A DNA stretch of 64,000 nucleotides from Litorimonas sp963972195. GTDB lineage: Bacteria > Pseudomonadota > Alphaproteobacteria > Caulobacterales > Maricaulaceae. Where the stretch lies: positions 372,001 through 436,000 of the forward strand of contig CAXATH010000002.1 in NCBI GenBank assembly GCA_963972195.1, written 5' to 3'. Both the position numbers and the translations under genes were made by a program. Positions 27,272 through 36,226 of the stretch are shown here, piece after piece. The notes below the pieces were generated by a model, which ran no database searches, was not told where the DNA came from, and saw only the letters and a list, made by a program, of their open reading frames with translations. The first letter of the stretch is position 1, and every line of letters starts with the position of its first letter.

Positions 27272-30200
27272 GACGCGCTCCCTTCTTTATTATGAGTCTC
27301 CAATTGTCCGGAAGCTGTCGGATCTTTCCGGCTGAGGTGCTTCCGGATTAATAAATAAAGTAGCGGAATAACGAAAATGCCGATGGCCGTGGCCGTTACC
27401 ATGCCGCCCATTACGCCGGTGCCTACAGCGATACGGCTATTTGCGCCAGCGCCGCTTGAAATCACCAACGGCACCATGGCGAGAATAAATGCCATGGATG
27501 TCATGATGATGGGGCGTAGTCGTAATCGAGCGGCGCTTCTCACAGCCTCGAGAGGAGACTTTCCTGTTTCTTCTTCTTCAATGGCAAATTCGACGATGAG
27601 AATCGCATTCTTTGCGGCGAGACCTATAATTGTGATCAATCCAACATTGAAATACACATCCGCCGATAAGCCTCTCAGCATTGAAAATGTGACGGCCCCT
27701 AGGACACCTATGGGGACGATTAAGAGTACAGCGATAGGCATCGCCCAGCTCTCATAGAGGGCTGAGAGAAGTAGGAAGACAACCAAGATAGATAATCCGA
27801 GCAACGCGCCAATTTGGCCGGCGGAGCGTTTTTCTTCAAAACTGAGACCGGTCCATTCCGACCCAATGCCTTGGGGAAGTTGCGCGACCATTTCCTCAAC
27901 GGCGGCCAAAGCGGCACCTGACGACTTGCCCGGAGCGGCCTCTCCAGAAATCGTCATGGCCGGATACCCATTATAACGCGCGAGACTTGGCGGACCGGCA
28001 GTCCATTCTGCTGTTGCGAAGGTACTGAAAGGAACAAGTTCTCCAGTTTGATTTGGGACGCGTAGCGATAGAACGTCTTCTGCGGTCATACGGTGAGGCG
28101 CATCAGCTTGGACATAAACCTGGAGTGATCGACCTCCACGGATAAACTCATTCGCAAAAGCCGAGCCAAAATTAATTGCCAATGTGCTGTTAACGTCCGA
28201 GATAGACAAGCCAAGTGATCGGGCAAGCACCCGGTCTATGTTAACACGTAATTGTGGAGAGGCGGCTTGGTCTTCAGGCCGGACATTCGTGATAATGTCG
28301 CTCTGGCTCATTAACCCTAACAGCTGGTTACGCGCATTTGTGAGAGCTTCTCTTCCCTGTCCGCCTCTATCTTGAAGTTTGAGGCTGAACCCACTGGCAT
28401 TGCCCAGAGATCGAATAGCAGGGGGTTGGATAACAAAAACCATCGCATTATCCAGTTGTGAAAACTCGCCCATGGCTCTGCCCATCAATGCTGAGGCTTT
28501 ACTTTCTTCCTCCTTTCGCTTTTTCCAATCATAGAGCGGACTGAACATGAGAGCATTATTTTGACCTTGGCCAAAAAAGCTGAATCCACGAACAACAACC
28601 AAATTCTCAACTTCGGGTTGGTCCAGCCAGAAATCAGAAACGGGCTCAATCGTCGCTTCCGTTCTTTCACGCGTTGCGCCGGGAGGCGCCTGAACGGCTG
28701 TAATCAAGTAGCCTTGATCTTCTACGGGGAGGAAAGCGGTTGGCAGGCGGGTGAATAGGAAACCTGCTAACCCAACAAGTACGCAAAATACGGCAAAACC
28801 GCGAAGAGGTCGGGACAGTATCCCGTCTGTTGTCCGTCCATATCTGTCCGTCATGCGCCCGAACCAACGATTAAATCCACCAAAAAATCTAGTGCCAATA
28901 TTCCATTTGGATACCTTCTTAGTGTCGCTTCCTTTCTCTGTGTCTTGAGGAATCGGCTTCAGAAAAGTCGCGCAGAGTGCGGGCGTAAGCGTCAGAGCCA
29001 TGAGCGCAGAGAACAAAATGGAAATCGCCAAAGTGACCGAAAATTGCTTGTAAATCCCGCCGGTTGATCCCGGAAAAAATGCCATAGGCAAGAAAACAGC
29101 GACGAGAACAAGCGTAATCCCGATGATAGCGCCCGTAATTTGATCCATAGCTTTTCGAGTCGCTTCCTTAGGAGGCAAACCTTCCTCGCGCATGATCCGT
29201 TCGACATTTTCAATTACAATGATCGCGTCATCAACAAGAATACCAATTGCCAAAACCATTCCGAACAGGGTCAAAACATTTATGGAAAATCCGAATAGCC
29301 ATAATCCAAGACAAGCGCCCGCGAGTGCGATCGGAACAACCAGAGTCGGGATAAGCGTTGCTCTCCAGCTTTGGAGAAAGAGGAACATAACAAGGAAAAC
29401 CAAGGCCATAGCCTCAAGGAGCGTTTTAATAACTTCCTTGACAGATACGCGAACGAAAGGCGTGGTATCATAAGGGATTTTCCATTCGACATCTGAGGGA
29501 AGACTGGACTCCAATTCCTTCATGCGAGTTTCTACGCCCTCGGCAGCCGCGAGTGCATTCGCTCCCGTTGCGAGTTGAATGGCCATGCCCGCCATAGGCT
29601 GGCCATTTAGCGTGGTGCTGGTGGCGTAGCTTTGTGCGCCTATCTCAACACGCGCGACATCTTCCAGACGAACAGTGGCCCCGCCCGTTTCGGCCCTGAG
29701 GATGATTTTCTGAAATTGTTCGACGGTCGAGAATCTATTCTGCGTTATAATCGTCGCCGTAATTTGTGTTTGTTCCAGATTAGGGAGAGCGCCAAGAGAG
29801 CCCCCCGCTGTCTGGCTGTTTTGTTCTCTAATCGCGAAAAGCACCTCTGACGGCGTTAATTCGTAAGACGCCAACTTTTCCGGGTCGAGCCAGACACGCA
29901 TGGCGTATTCAGAGCCAAACAAAGTGACATCGCCGACGCCCGGAACGCGTCGTAATTCATCAATAACCTGAATGGAGGCAATGTTGCCCAAATCCGTTGT
30001 GCCCAAGTCGCCGCTTTTCGACGTCAATGCGATAATTTGGAGGAATGAAGAGTTGGCTTGGCGGACTTGAATGCCCTGACGTCGGACGTCTTCCGGCAGG
30101 CGCGCTTCAACCGTGCCCAGACGGTTTTGGACTTCGGTTTGCGCAATATCAATATCTGTTCCTGACTCAAAAGTCAGGGTGATGGAGCCAGTCCCATTAG

Positions 30201-30450
30201 ATTGGCTCGAGGAATCCATATAAAGAAAGCCTTCAACGCCATTGAGTTGCTGTTCTATGATCTGAATGACATTTTGTTCAAGTGTTTCCGCGTCCGCCCC
30301 AGGGTAAACCACTGAAATAGAAAGTGAAGGCGGGGCGATTTCGGGGTACTGCTCAACGGGAAGTGCGCGCAAAGCAATAAATCCAGAGAGCAATATGCAG
30401 AGTGAAATCACCCAAGCAAAAATCGGTCGATCAATAAAAAAACGCGGCAC
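27268..30450 (-). CDS. HAE1-type RND multidrug efflux permease (AcrB/MexB family)
   Basis: Proton-driven trimeric inner-membrane pump of 1060 residues with the family layout: TM1 at the N-terminus (FIDRPIFAWVISLCILLSG), a large periplasmic loop, a TM2-6 bundle with LVVPIALAGACLGLWLFGFSINVLTLFGMVLAIGILVDDAIIVIEN (proton-relay Asp pair in VDDAI), and a second periplasmic loop. The Asn-rich GLITIIGLAAKNAILIVEFA lies in the TM10 region. It lies 32 bp after the adaptor gene and overlaps the channel gene, a complete adaptor-pump-channel operon. Confidence 0.95.
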   Translation of the reverse strand: MPRFFIDRPIFAWVISLCILLSGFIALRALPVEQYPEIAPPSLSISVVYPGADAETLEQNVIQIIEQQLNGVEGFLYMDSSSQSNGTGSITLTFESGTDIDIAQTEVQNRLGTVEARLPEDVRRQGIQVRQANSSFLQIIALTSKSGDLGTTDLGNIASIQVIDELRRVPGVGDVTLFGSEYAMRVWLDPEKLASYELTPSEVLFAIREQNSQTAGGSLGALPNLEQTQITATIITQNRFSTVEQFQKIILRAETGGATVRLEDVARVEIGAQSYATSTTLNGQPMAGMAIQLATGANALAAAEGVETRMKELESSLPSDVEWKIPYDTTPFVRVSVKEVIKTLLEAMALVFLVMFLFLQSWRATLIPTLVVPIALAGACLGLWLFGFSINVLTLFGMVLAIGILVDDAIIVIENVERIMREEGLPPKEATRKAMDQITGAIIGITLVLVAVFLPMAFFPGSTGGIYKQFSVTLAISILFSALMALTLTPALCATFLKPIPQDTEKGSDTKKVSKWNIGTRFFGGFNRWFGRMTDRYGRTTDGILSRPLRGFAVFCVLVGLAGFLFTRLPTAFLPVEDQGYLITAVQAPPGATRERTEATIEPVSDFWLDQPEVENLVVVRGFSFFGQGQNNALMFSPLYDWKKRKEEESKASALMGRAMGEFSQLDNAMVFVIQPPAIRSLGNASGFSLKLQDRGGQGREALTNARNQLLGLMSQSDIITNVRPEDQAASPQLRVNIDRVLARSLGLSISDVNSTLAINFGSAFANEFIRGGRSLQVYVQADAPHRMTAEDVLSLRVPNQTGELVPFSTFATAEWTAGPPSLARYNGYPAMTISGEAAPGKSSGAALAAVEEMVAQLPQGIGSEWTGLSFEEKRSAGQIGALLGLSILVVFLLLSALYESWAMPIAVLLIVPIGVLGAVTFSMLRGLSADVYFNVGLITIIGLAAKNAILIVEFAIEEEETGKSPLEAVRSAARLRLRPIIMTSMAFILAMVPLVISSGAGANSRIAVGTGVMGGMVTATAIGIFVIPLLYLLIRKHLSRKDPTASGQLETHNKEGSAS

Positions 30451-30482
30451 AGCTTAATCCAACTTTTTTATGAAGCTCATAA

Positions 30483-31703
30483 TCACGGATTGCCGTCTTC
30501 AGCGGAATCTGATGTTTGAGGGGAAATTTCTTGCGATGAAGGAATTGAACTGGATCCGGAGCCTACTTTAACGGGCGTGCCGGGTCGAAGTTGTTGGATA
30601 TTGCTTGTGATCACTTGATCACCAGCTGACAGGCCGCTCTCTATCACCCATTCCTGACCATCCATAGGGCCGAGCTCGACAGGCTTCGCTTGAACTTTAC
30701 CTTCTGCGTTGACGACAAAAACGCTTGCCCCTGATTCAGCAATACTTACGGCACTTTGCGGCACAGAAAGGCCATCTCTTCTAGATCCTACATAAAACCG
30801 GGCGTGAACGAATTCCCCCGGAAGCAAAATATTATCGGGATTGGGGAATTCCGCTCTGAGATTAACTGTTCCGGTGGTTTCATTTACAGAAAAATCCAAA
30901 AAGTCCACATATCCGGGTTCAGAGTAGGGACTGCCATCTCCGAAAAATAGCTCTACCTTTGTCTGGCCATTCTCATCTACTTCAATTGTACCATCCGCAA
31001 TCGCTCGGCGAATTTCAAGAACCTTGGATGACGATTGAGCGACAGTGACGTAAACTGGGTCTAGCTGTTCTATTTGGGTCATCAACGTGGCCTCGCCGGC
31101 GCTAACTAAGGCGCCTTCAGTCACGTTGGCACGGCGAGCGCGTCCAGCTATCGGAGCGCGAACGGTTGTATATCCCACTTGTAAATTCGCTGAGTCTATT
31201 TGCGCCTTGATCTGTATAACGCTGGCTTCGGCTTCGCGGGACGCCGCGACAGCCGAGTCATATTCCTGTTGGCTGATAGCTTGCAATTCGACGAGGTTTT
31301 CAAATCGATCTACAACGGCTCGAGCATTCGCTGCCGTGGCTTCGGCGCGCTGTAAGCTGGCTTTTACTTGCGCCAGATTGGCTTTCATTTCTCTGGGATC
31401 AATATTAAAAAGCGCTTGGCCTTCGGTAACATCAGTCCCTTCTTCATAAAGGCGCTTTTGAACAATTCCGGTCACTCGCGCGCGCACTTCTGCTTGTCTA
31501 ACGGGTTCGACGCGTCCGGGGAGTTCTATGATGTTGGGGACATTGTGTTTGCGTACTGTTACAGCTTGAACAGTCATAGCTTGGTTTGCCGTTGTCGCCG
31601 CTTGTGACTGCGCGGGTGCGTCTTGTTTATCGCCCGCTTGGCAAGCGATAAGAATGAGCGGGATTAAATAGGACGAAAGTTTGAGGTATTTGAGCACTGG
31701 CAT
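30483..31703 (-). CDS. RND efflux membrane-fusion (adaptor) lipoprotein, AcrA/MexA family
   Basis: Periplasmic adaptor of the pump encoded next to it. The 406-residue product has a lipoprotein signal (ILIACQ, Cys21), a lipoyl half (VRARVTGIVQKRLYEEGTDVTEGQ), a helical hairpin (about 110-175), the second lipoyl half (VRAPIAGRARRANVTEGALV), a beta-barrel and a membrane-proximal domain (SNIQQLRPGTPVKVG). It is the first gene of the operon and carries a palindromic operator directly upstream. Confidence 0.93.
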   Translation of the reverse strand: MPVLKYLKLSSYLIPLILIACQAGDKQDAPAQSQAATTANQAMTVQAVTVRKHNVPNIIELPGRVEPVRQAEVRARVTGIVQKRLYEEGTDVTEGQALFNIDPREMKANLAQVKASLQRAEATAANARAVVDRFENLVELQAISQQEYDSAVAASREAEASVIQIKAQIDSANLQVGYTTVRAPIAGRARRANVTEGALVSAGEATLMTQIEQLDPVYVTVAQSSSKVLEIRRAIADGTIEVDENGQTKVELFFGDGSPYSEPGYVDFLDFSVNETTGTVNLRAEFPNPDNILLPGEFVHARFYVGSRRDGLSVPQSAVSIAESGASVFVVNAEGKVQAKPVELGPMDGQEWVIESGLSAGDQVITSNIQQLRPGTPVKVGSGSSSIPSSQEISPQTSDSAEDGNP

Positions 31704-32048
31704 AATGACTTCCTGTTAGGTTCAAATTCGAACCTAATTTGAAAACAGTAATAATCTCGGGGATAGGTAGGCCCCTTAAATAGAGTTTTCAACGGGTTTG
31801 AGCGGTCTTTTAGACGCATCTCTTATGCATTTATGCATAGGAATCCTGTGGACCCTAAAATTTTGTCTGCATTCTGGGTGTATTATTTCAATTAGAAACG
31901 GAACTTGAAGCGCCAAAAAGCGGCTTCAAAATTAAAAATTTACCTGAATGGACAGAAAATGTTTCTTGGGGCTTGCAAGTAGAGCTGCTCAACACAAAAT
32001 TCCTAGTGGACACTGTAAAACACGTGTTTCTTGAATAAGGATAATGAA
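31704..32048. other. Intergenic region between the RND operon and a small membrane protein
   Basis: This 345-bp gap holds the palindromic operator at 31716-31737 and a second inverted repeat, TATGCAT-TT-ATGCATA at 31824-31839, which could be another regulator site. The minus-strand open frame within it has no ribosome site or recognisable motif. No RNA gene is evident. Confidence 0.5.
31716..31737. promoter_or_regulatory. Palindromic operator upstream of the RND pump operon
   Basis: Arms TTAGGTTC (31716-31723) and GAACCTAA (31730-31737) are separated by 6 bp, 12 bp before the adaptor start. The geometry resembles TetR/AcrR-type operators. No TetR gene is adjacent, so the regulator would act from elsewhere. 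Confidence 0.55.
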
Positions 32049-32270
32049 ATGATTTACCTAAATGCTCTGGTGGGAACGCTTTTTCTGACGTTGGAAGCGG
32101 GTGTATTGATTGAGGGTGTGACCTGGATGATAATGGACGCCTTTCATGCGTCCCGAAATGTTTTGATGAGTGGAGAAATGTTGATGTTGCTGCCTTTGGC
32201 CGTATTGGCATTTTTTGTGTTCAAAAACGCTCTCTCTGCTGAAAAAGACATTTTAGAGGGTAGTTTGTAA
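32049..32270 (+). CDS. Small two-helix membrane protein of unknown function
   Basis: I do not recognise this 73-residue product. It starts at ATG 32049 with AAGG at 32037-32040. It has one hydrophobic helix near residues 1-27 and a second at about 43-60, then a short charged tail (KNALSAEKDILEGSL). It is isolated between the RND operon and the beta-oxidation operon, both of which run leftward. The coding call rests on the hydrophobic pattern and the plausible ribosome site. Confidence 0.5.
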   Translation: MIYLNALVGTLFLTLEAGVLIEGVTWMIMDAFHASRNVLMSGEMLMLLPLAVLAFFVFKNALSAEKDILEGSL

Positions 32271-32285
32271 GTTAGCAGACCACTT

Positions 32286-34154
32286 CTAGAGGACTGCTCG
32301 CAACAAATAGGCCTTAATCCGTTCATCAAGGTTTTGAGGCCTATCTAGGCCCATGCGTCTAATCGCGGCAAGTTGATCCTTGTCCGGCTTTTTACGGAAA
32401 CCTTTCCAGGTCATTCGGATCAATTTTGATTTGGACTTTGAGATAGGTTTGAGTTTGTCCAAAGCTTTTATGAGTTTTTGCTCGACAGCTGTAAAATCGG
32501 TTCCAAACGGGTATTCGGGCAACAGGCCCTTTTCGCGGAAAGGAGCAAGTTTTTGCTCAATATGGCGGCTTGTATTCTCCGACCAAAAATCAGGTTTGTT
32601 GAAGCCCTTTGATAATTTACCGTTTTCCTGTGCCGTTTTTATAAGGTCATCCTGAAACTGCGCGTCTGCTACGGAAATCATTCTCTTGATCACATCGGCA
32701 TCATTGGCCCCTTTTAAATCTGCCACACCGTATTCTGTTATCACAATATCTCTCAAATGGCGGGGTATGGTAATGTGACCATAGCTCCAGACGATATTGC
32801 TCTCTGCCTGGGACCTCCCGTCGCGCAAAGCGTTCAGCATTATTAGGGAGCGGGCATTGTTCAAGGCAAACGACTGACGGACAAAATCATATTGTCCCCC
32901 AACGCCGCTGATGACCTGACCATTTTCAAGACCGTCAGAGACAACAGCTCCCAGTAGAGTGGCTTTCATGCCATTATTTATAAAGCGTGCCCTACGTCGG
33001 TTTTTTTGCTTTTCCTCAAAGTCTTCATGGGCATCGTTGATAAACCTGACCCGGGTCATGTTAATCTTTTGCCGCAAAGTGTCGGGCATCGCTTTGAGAC
33101 GGCAATAGAGTGATGTCGGCCCCACGAAAAATCCGCCATGCACGAGAATCCCGTCAACTTCACGCTTTATGACGCCGCCGTCTATGAGATCCAGAAAGCT
33201 ATCGACGAACATTTCGCTCATCCCGTGCAGTCCGGTTTCAAACGGGTCGAGATGAAGCTGCTCTAATTTCTCGTCAAGATGCAGGGCGCTCATGATTTTT
33301 CGATAATCTTTGTTGTTATTCTGCCTCAAGATAAGAGCGTAAGCGACGGCGTCTCCAATAGAGCCGATCCCGATCTGTAAGGTACCGTTATCGGGTATGA
33401 GGCCGGAGGCGTAAAACCCCGCGGCATATTCGGGAAGATTGACGGGCCTTTTGGGGATATTGAAAAGCGTTGAGCTTTCGCAGTCGCCCTTTAAAAGATA
33501 ATCGATTTCACGCGCTGATATTTCTGCATCGCCGGGCATAAATGGCAAATTCTCATTCAACTCACCGACGACGATAAAGTCTGATTTTCCTGATTCGCGC
33601 GCTTTTAGAAGGTCAAGAGTAATGTCGGGGTTACAGGACAAGCTATAATTCCAATTGTTTTCTTCCGAAGCCAGTAATTGGACAACCAGGTTAATCCCGT
33701 CTTCAAGAATATAAGTCCCGGCGTCGGAATAGTTTGCGCTTATATAATTTTGCTGGACGGAGGAATTACCAAGCCATTGCCCGGCGGCCAGAAAAAATTC
33801 ACAGACCTCAACATTACTTGGCAAATTTTCATCGTGAAGGTCTTGCGCGAAATCAAGTTCACAATACCCTGCGTAAAGTCGCCGCTTAAGGGGCTCTAAG
33901 AAACGGCGCTCCATATCTGATGATGCCTGCGGGGTATTTAGGGTGAGAGCCGTGTATATCTTGAGAGAATAAGACGGATTTTTGCGGACCTTATTATAAA
34001 TGGCATTAATGACATGGTTGGCTTTACCCAAGCCCAGAGGGGTCGCCATGACGATTTTACCGTCCAGACGCTCAATGATTTTATCGGCTAATAAATCTGC
34101 ATCTGTGAACTTTGCTGTTTTATCAGCCATTTGTAGTGAGCTCATGCCTGCCAA
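32286..34154 (-). CDS. Acetyl-CoA hydrolase/CoA-transferase family protein
   Basis: Family I CoA-transferase-like enzyme that moves CoA between short acyl groups or hydrolyses acyl-CoA. The product is 622 residues, longer than the roughly 430-500 of typical acetyl-CoA hydrolases. The catalytic domain includes LQIGIGSIGDAVAYALILR (about 260), GLHGMSEMFVDSFLDLIDGGVI, ISGVGGQYDFVRQSF and HITIPRHLRDIVITEYGVADLKG. The start at 34154 overlaps the upstream gene's end by 13 bp; ATGs at 34145 and 34130 are alternatives. As last gene of a beta-oxidation operon it could recycle CoA from end products. Confidence 0.82.
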   Translation of the reverse strand: MAGMSSLQMADKTAKFTDADLLADKIIERLDGKIVMATPLGLGKANHVINAIYNKVRKNPSYSLKIYTALTLNTPQASSDMERRFLEPLKRRLYAGYCELDFAQDLHDENLPSNVEVCEFFLAAGQWLGNSSVQQNYISANYSDAGTYILEDGINLVVQLLASEENNWNYSLSCNPDITLDLLKARESGKSDFIVVGELNENLPFMPGDAEISAREIDYLLKGDCESSTLFNIPKRPVNLPEYAAGFYASGLIPDNGTLQIGIGSIGDAVAYALILRQNNNKDYRKIMSALHLDEKLEQLHLDPFETGLHGMSEMFVDSFLDLIDGGVIKREVDGILVHGGFFVGPTSLYCRLKAMPDTLRQKINMTRVRFINDAHEDFEEKQKNRRRARFINNGMKATLLGAVVSDGLENGQVISGVGGQYDFVRQSFALNNARSLIMLNALRDGRSQAESNIVWSYGHITIPRHLRDIVITEYGVADLKGANDADVIKRMISVADAQFQDDLIKTAQENGKLSKGFNKPDFWSENTSRHIEQKLAPFREKGLLPEYPFGTDFTAVEQKLIKALDKLKPISKSKSKLIRMTWKGFRKKPDKDQLAAIRRMGLDRPQNLDERIKAYLLRAVL

Positions 34155-36223
34155 TAGGGGTCAGGTTTGAAGCGTTCGCCATAGGTTTTTTCCAGTTCGA
34201 GCAAGCCATTGTGAACTTTATTATATCCCCGCGATTGCGCATAACGCATGGGTCCGCCCCGGAAGGGTGCAAAGCCTGTTGCAAATATCATAGCGCCATC
34301 CAGCGCGTCCGTGTCCGAGACGATATCTTTGCGAAGGCATGTTGCGCAGGCGTTGAGCATAGGCAGAATGAGGCGGTCCTGCGCATTAGAAGGCGGGGTT
34401 CCAGGCTCCTCTTTTTGAGCTTTTCCGTTTTTCCATTTGTAAAACCCTTGTCCGGTTTTTTTACCCAAATGTCCGTTTTTCACTTTCTGACTGACAAACT
34501 CAGGAATGTCGGCAACGGGGGTTTCCAGTTGCTCCCGAAGAACGTCCCCGACATGTTCGCAAATATCCAGACCAACTTGATCCGCCAGTTCAATCGGGCC
34601 AACTGGCATACCAAATTCTTCGGCGGCTTTATCTATTGTTTCGGCTTTAATTCCGTCTTCCAGCATCAGGATGGCTTCAAGAATATAGGGCATAAGTGCG
34701 CGATTGACCAAAAATCCCGGCGCGCTTTTAACGTCGACTGGGAGTTTGCCAATCTGTCCGATAAAACCGCGGGCGCGATCCATTGTGACTTTGTTTGCGC
34801 CCTTCCAATTCACGATTTCGACTAAATCCAGACTGGCGACCGGATTAAAGAAATGAATGCCGGCAAAGCGTCCCTTTTTCTTGAGAGAGCGTCCAATATC
34901 GGCCAGGGGAAGGCTCGACGTATTGGTGGCCAGAACGGCCGTAGTTTTCAGATCCGGCTCGACAGAAGCGTAAATCTGTTTTTTAATTTTTTCGACTTCC
35001 GGGCCGGCCTCTATAAGGATGTCTGCCTTTTGAACGCCGTTTTGTTGAGGGTCTGGTATCAACCTATCCAAAGCGTCGCGCGATTGCATGGAGTTCAAAT
35101 GACGTTTTTGCGTCATGGCTTTGGCCCGTTTCATAGCCACGCCAATGGCCTCGTTTTCAATATCCGCCAAAGAGACATTCAGCCCTTGTATCGCGGACCA
35201 AGCCGCGATGTCCCCGCCCATAGCCCCGGCGCCAATCATATGGAGGTGATCAAACTCTGATTTGCTCTCGCCAGAAGACTTCAGGGCTTCGCGGAGGAAG
35301 TATACACGGATTAGATTTTGCGCTGTCTCGGAGAACATCAGATTCGCAAAAGACCGCGTTTCGGCTCTAGACATCTTTTCTCTGTCAGCTCCGTGTTTTT
35401 CCCAGAGATCAATTAGAGCGTAAGGGGCGGGATAATGTGATTTCGGAGCTTGTTTTTCTGTATGGGAACGCATTTTTTTAGCGGTCAATGAACGTCCGAG
35501 ACCAGTTTTTATCAACCCTTCAATAGGCGAATTTGTCCCGGATTTCGGCGTGTTTTTTATGATGTCTTGCGCGCAGGCTTTAACATGACGTTCCTCGACA
35601 ACTTTATGGACGATGCCGAGCGATTTCGCTTTACGGGTATAAGCTGTTTTGCCTGTAAGCATGTAGGTCATAGCTTCGATAGGGTTAATCAGCCGAGTTA
35701 GTCTCACAGAGCCGTCTAGCCCCGGATGAAGTCCGAGTTGGACTTCCGGAAAACCGAATTTGGCTCCGTCGACCGCAATGCGGTGATCACAAGCTAAAGC
35801 CAGCTCAAAACCGCCGCCCAGACAGTGGCCGTGGACGATAGCTATGGTGGGATAGGGGAGAGCCTCCAGTCGGTCCAGAATGGCTTTGCCTTGAGACAGC
35901 TCGTCTATCATTATTTCGGGCGACTTAACTTCTCGGAAATCTCGAATGTCAGCGCCGGCGCAAAACCCGCTCTCCTTTTCTGACCGGACAACCAGACCCA
36001 TAGGCGGATTGTCCTCAAGATGATCTAAAACCGAAGATAAATCTTCGAGTACGTCTCGATTTAGAGTGTTTACAGATTCACCTTGGCGGCTGAATAAGAG
36101 CCAAGCGACATTGTTTTCATCGCGGCCCACCCGAAAGTGACGGAAGTCTTTGTAATTATTGAGACCGCCCTTTTCCATGTCGCGAGACTGGAGAGCGGAG
36201 AGAACAGGATTATACAGCGTCAT
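34142..36223 (-). CDS. Bifunctional enoyl-CoA hydratase / 3-hydroxyacyl-CoA dehydrogenase (FadJ/FadB type)
   Basis: Second and third steps of beta-oxidation. Of 693 residues, the N-terminal crotonase domain (about 20-210) shows SGFCAGADIRDFRE and HGHCLGGGFELALACDHRIA. The dehydrogenase domain has the NAD fold MIGAGAMGGDIAAWSAIQGL (about 327-346), catalytic GIHFFNPVASLDLVEIV and SAPGFLVNRALMPYILEA. The C-terminal half-repeat follows. It starts 3 bp after the thiolase stop and is the partner of the thiolase in one operon. The name fadJ is used by analogy because the thiolase is FadI-like. Confidence 0.93.
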   Translation of the reverse strand: MTLYNPVLSALQSRDMEKGGLNNYKDFRHFRVGRDENNVAWLLFSRQGESVNTLNRDVLEDLSSVLDHLEDNPPMGLVVRSEKESGFCAGADIRDFREVKSPEIMIDELSQGKAILDRLEALPYPTIAIVHGHCLGGGFELALACDHRIAVDGAKFGFPEVQLGLHPGLDGSVRLTRLINPIEAMTYMLTGKTAYTRKAKSLGIVHKVVEERHVKACAQDIIKNTPKSGTNSPIEGLIKTGLGRSLTAKKMRSHTEKQAPKSHYPAPYALIDLWEKHGADREKMSRAETRSFANLMFSETAQNLIRVYFLREALKSSGESKSEFDHLHMIGAGAMGGDIAAWSAIQGLNVSLADIENEAIGVAMKRAKAMTQKRHLNSMQSRDALDRLIPDPQQNGVQKADILIEAGPEVEKIKKQIYASVEPDLKTTAVLATNTSSLPLADIGRSLKKKGRFAGIHFFNPVASLDLVEIVNWKGANKVTMDRARGFIGQIGKLPVDVKSAPGFLVNRALMPYILEAILMLEDGIKAETIDKAAEEFGMPVGPIELADQVGLDICEHVGDVLREQLETPVADIPEFVSQKVKNGHLGKKTGQGFYKWKNGKAQKEEPGTPPSNAQDRLILPMLNACATCLRKDIVSDTDALDGAMIFATGFAPFRGGPMRYAQSRGYNKVHNGLLELEKTYGERFKPDPYWQA

Positions 36224-36226
36224 TAT

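Noticed and set aside
31888..32211. Minus-strand 107-residue frame
   Set aside because: No ribosome site and low complexity; it overlaps the small membrane protein on the plus strand.
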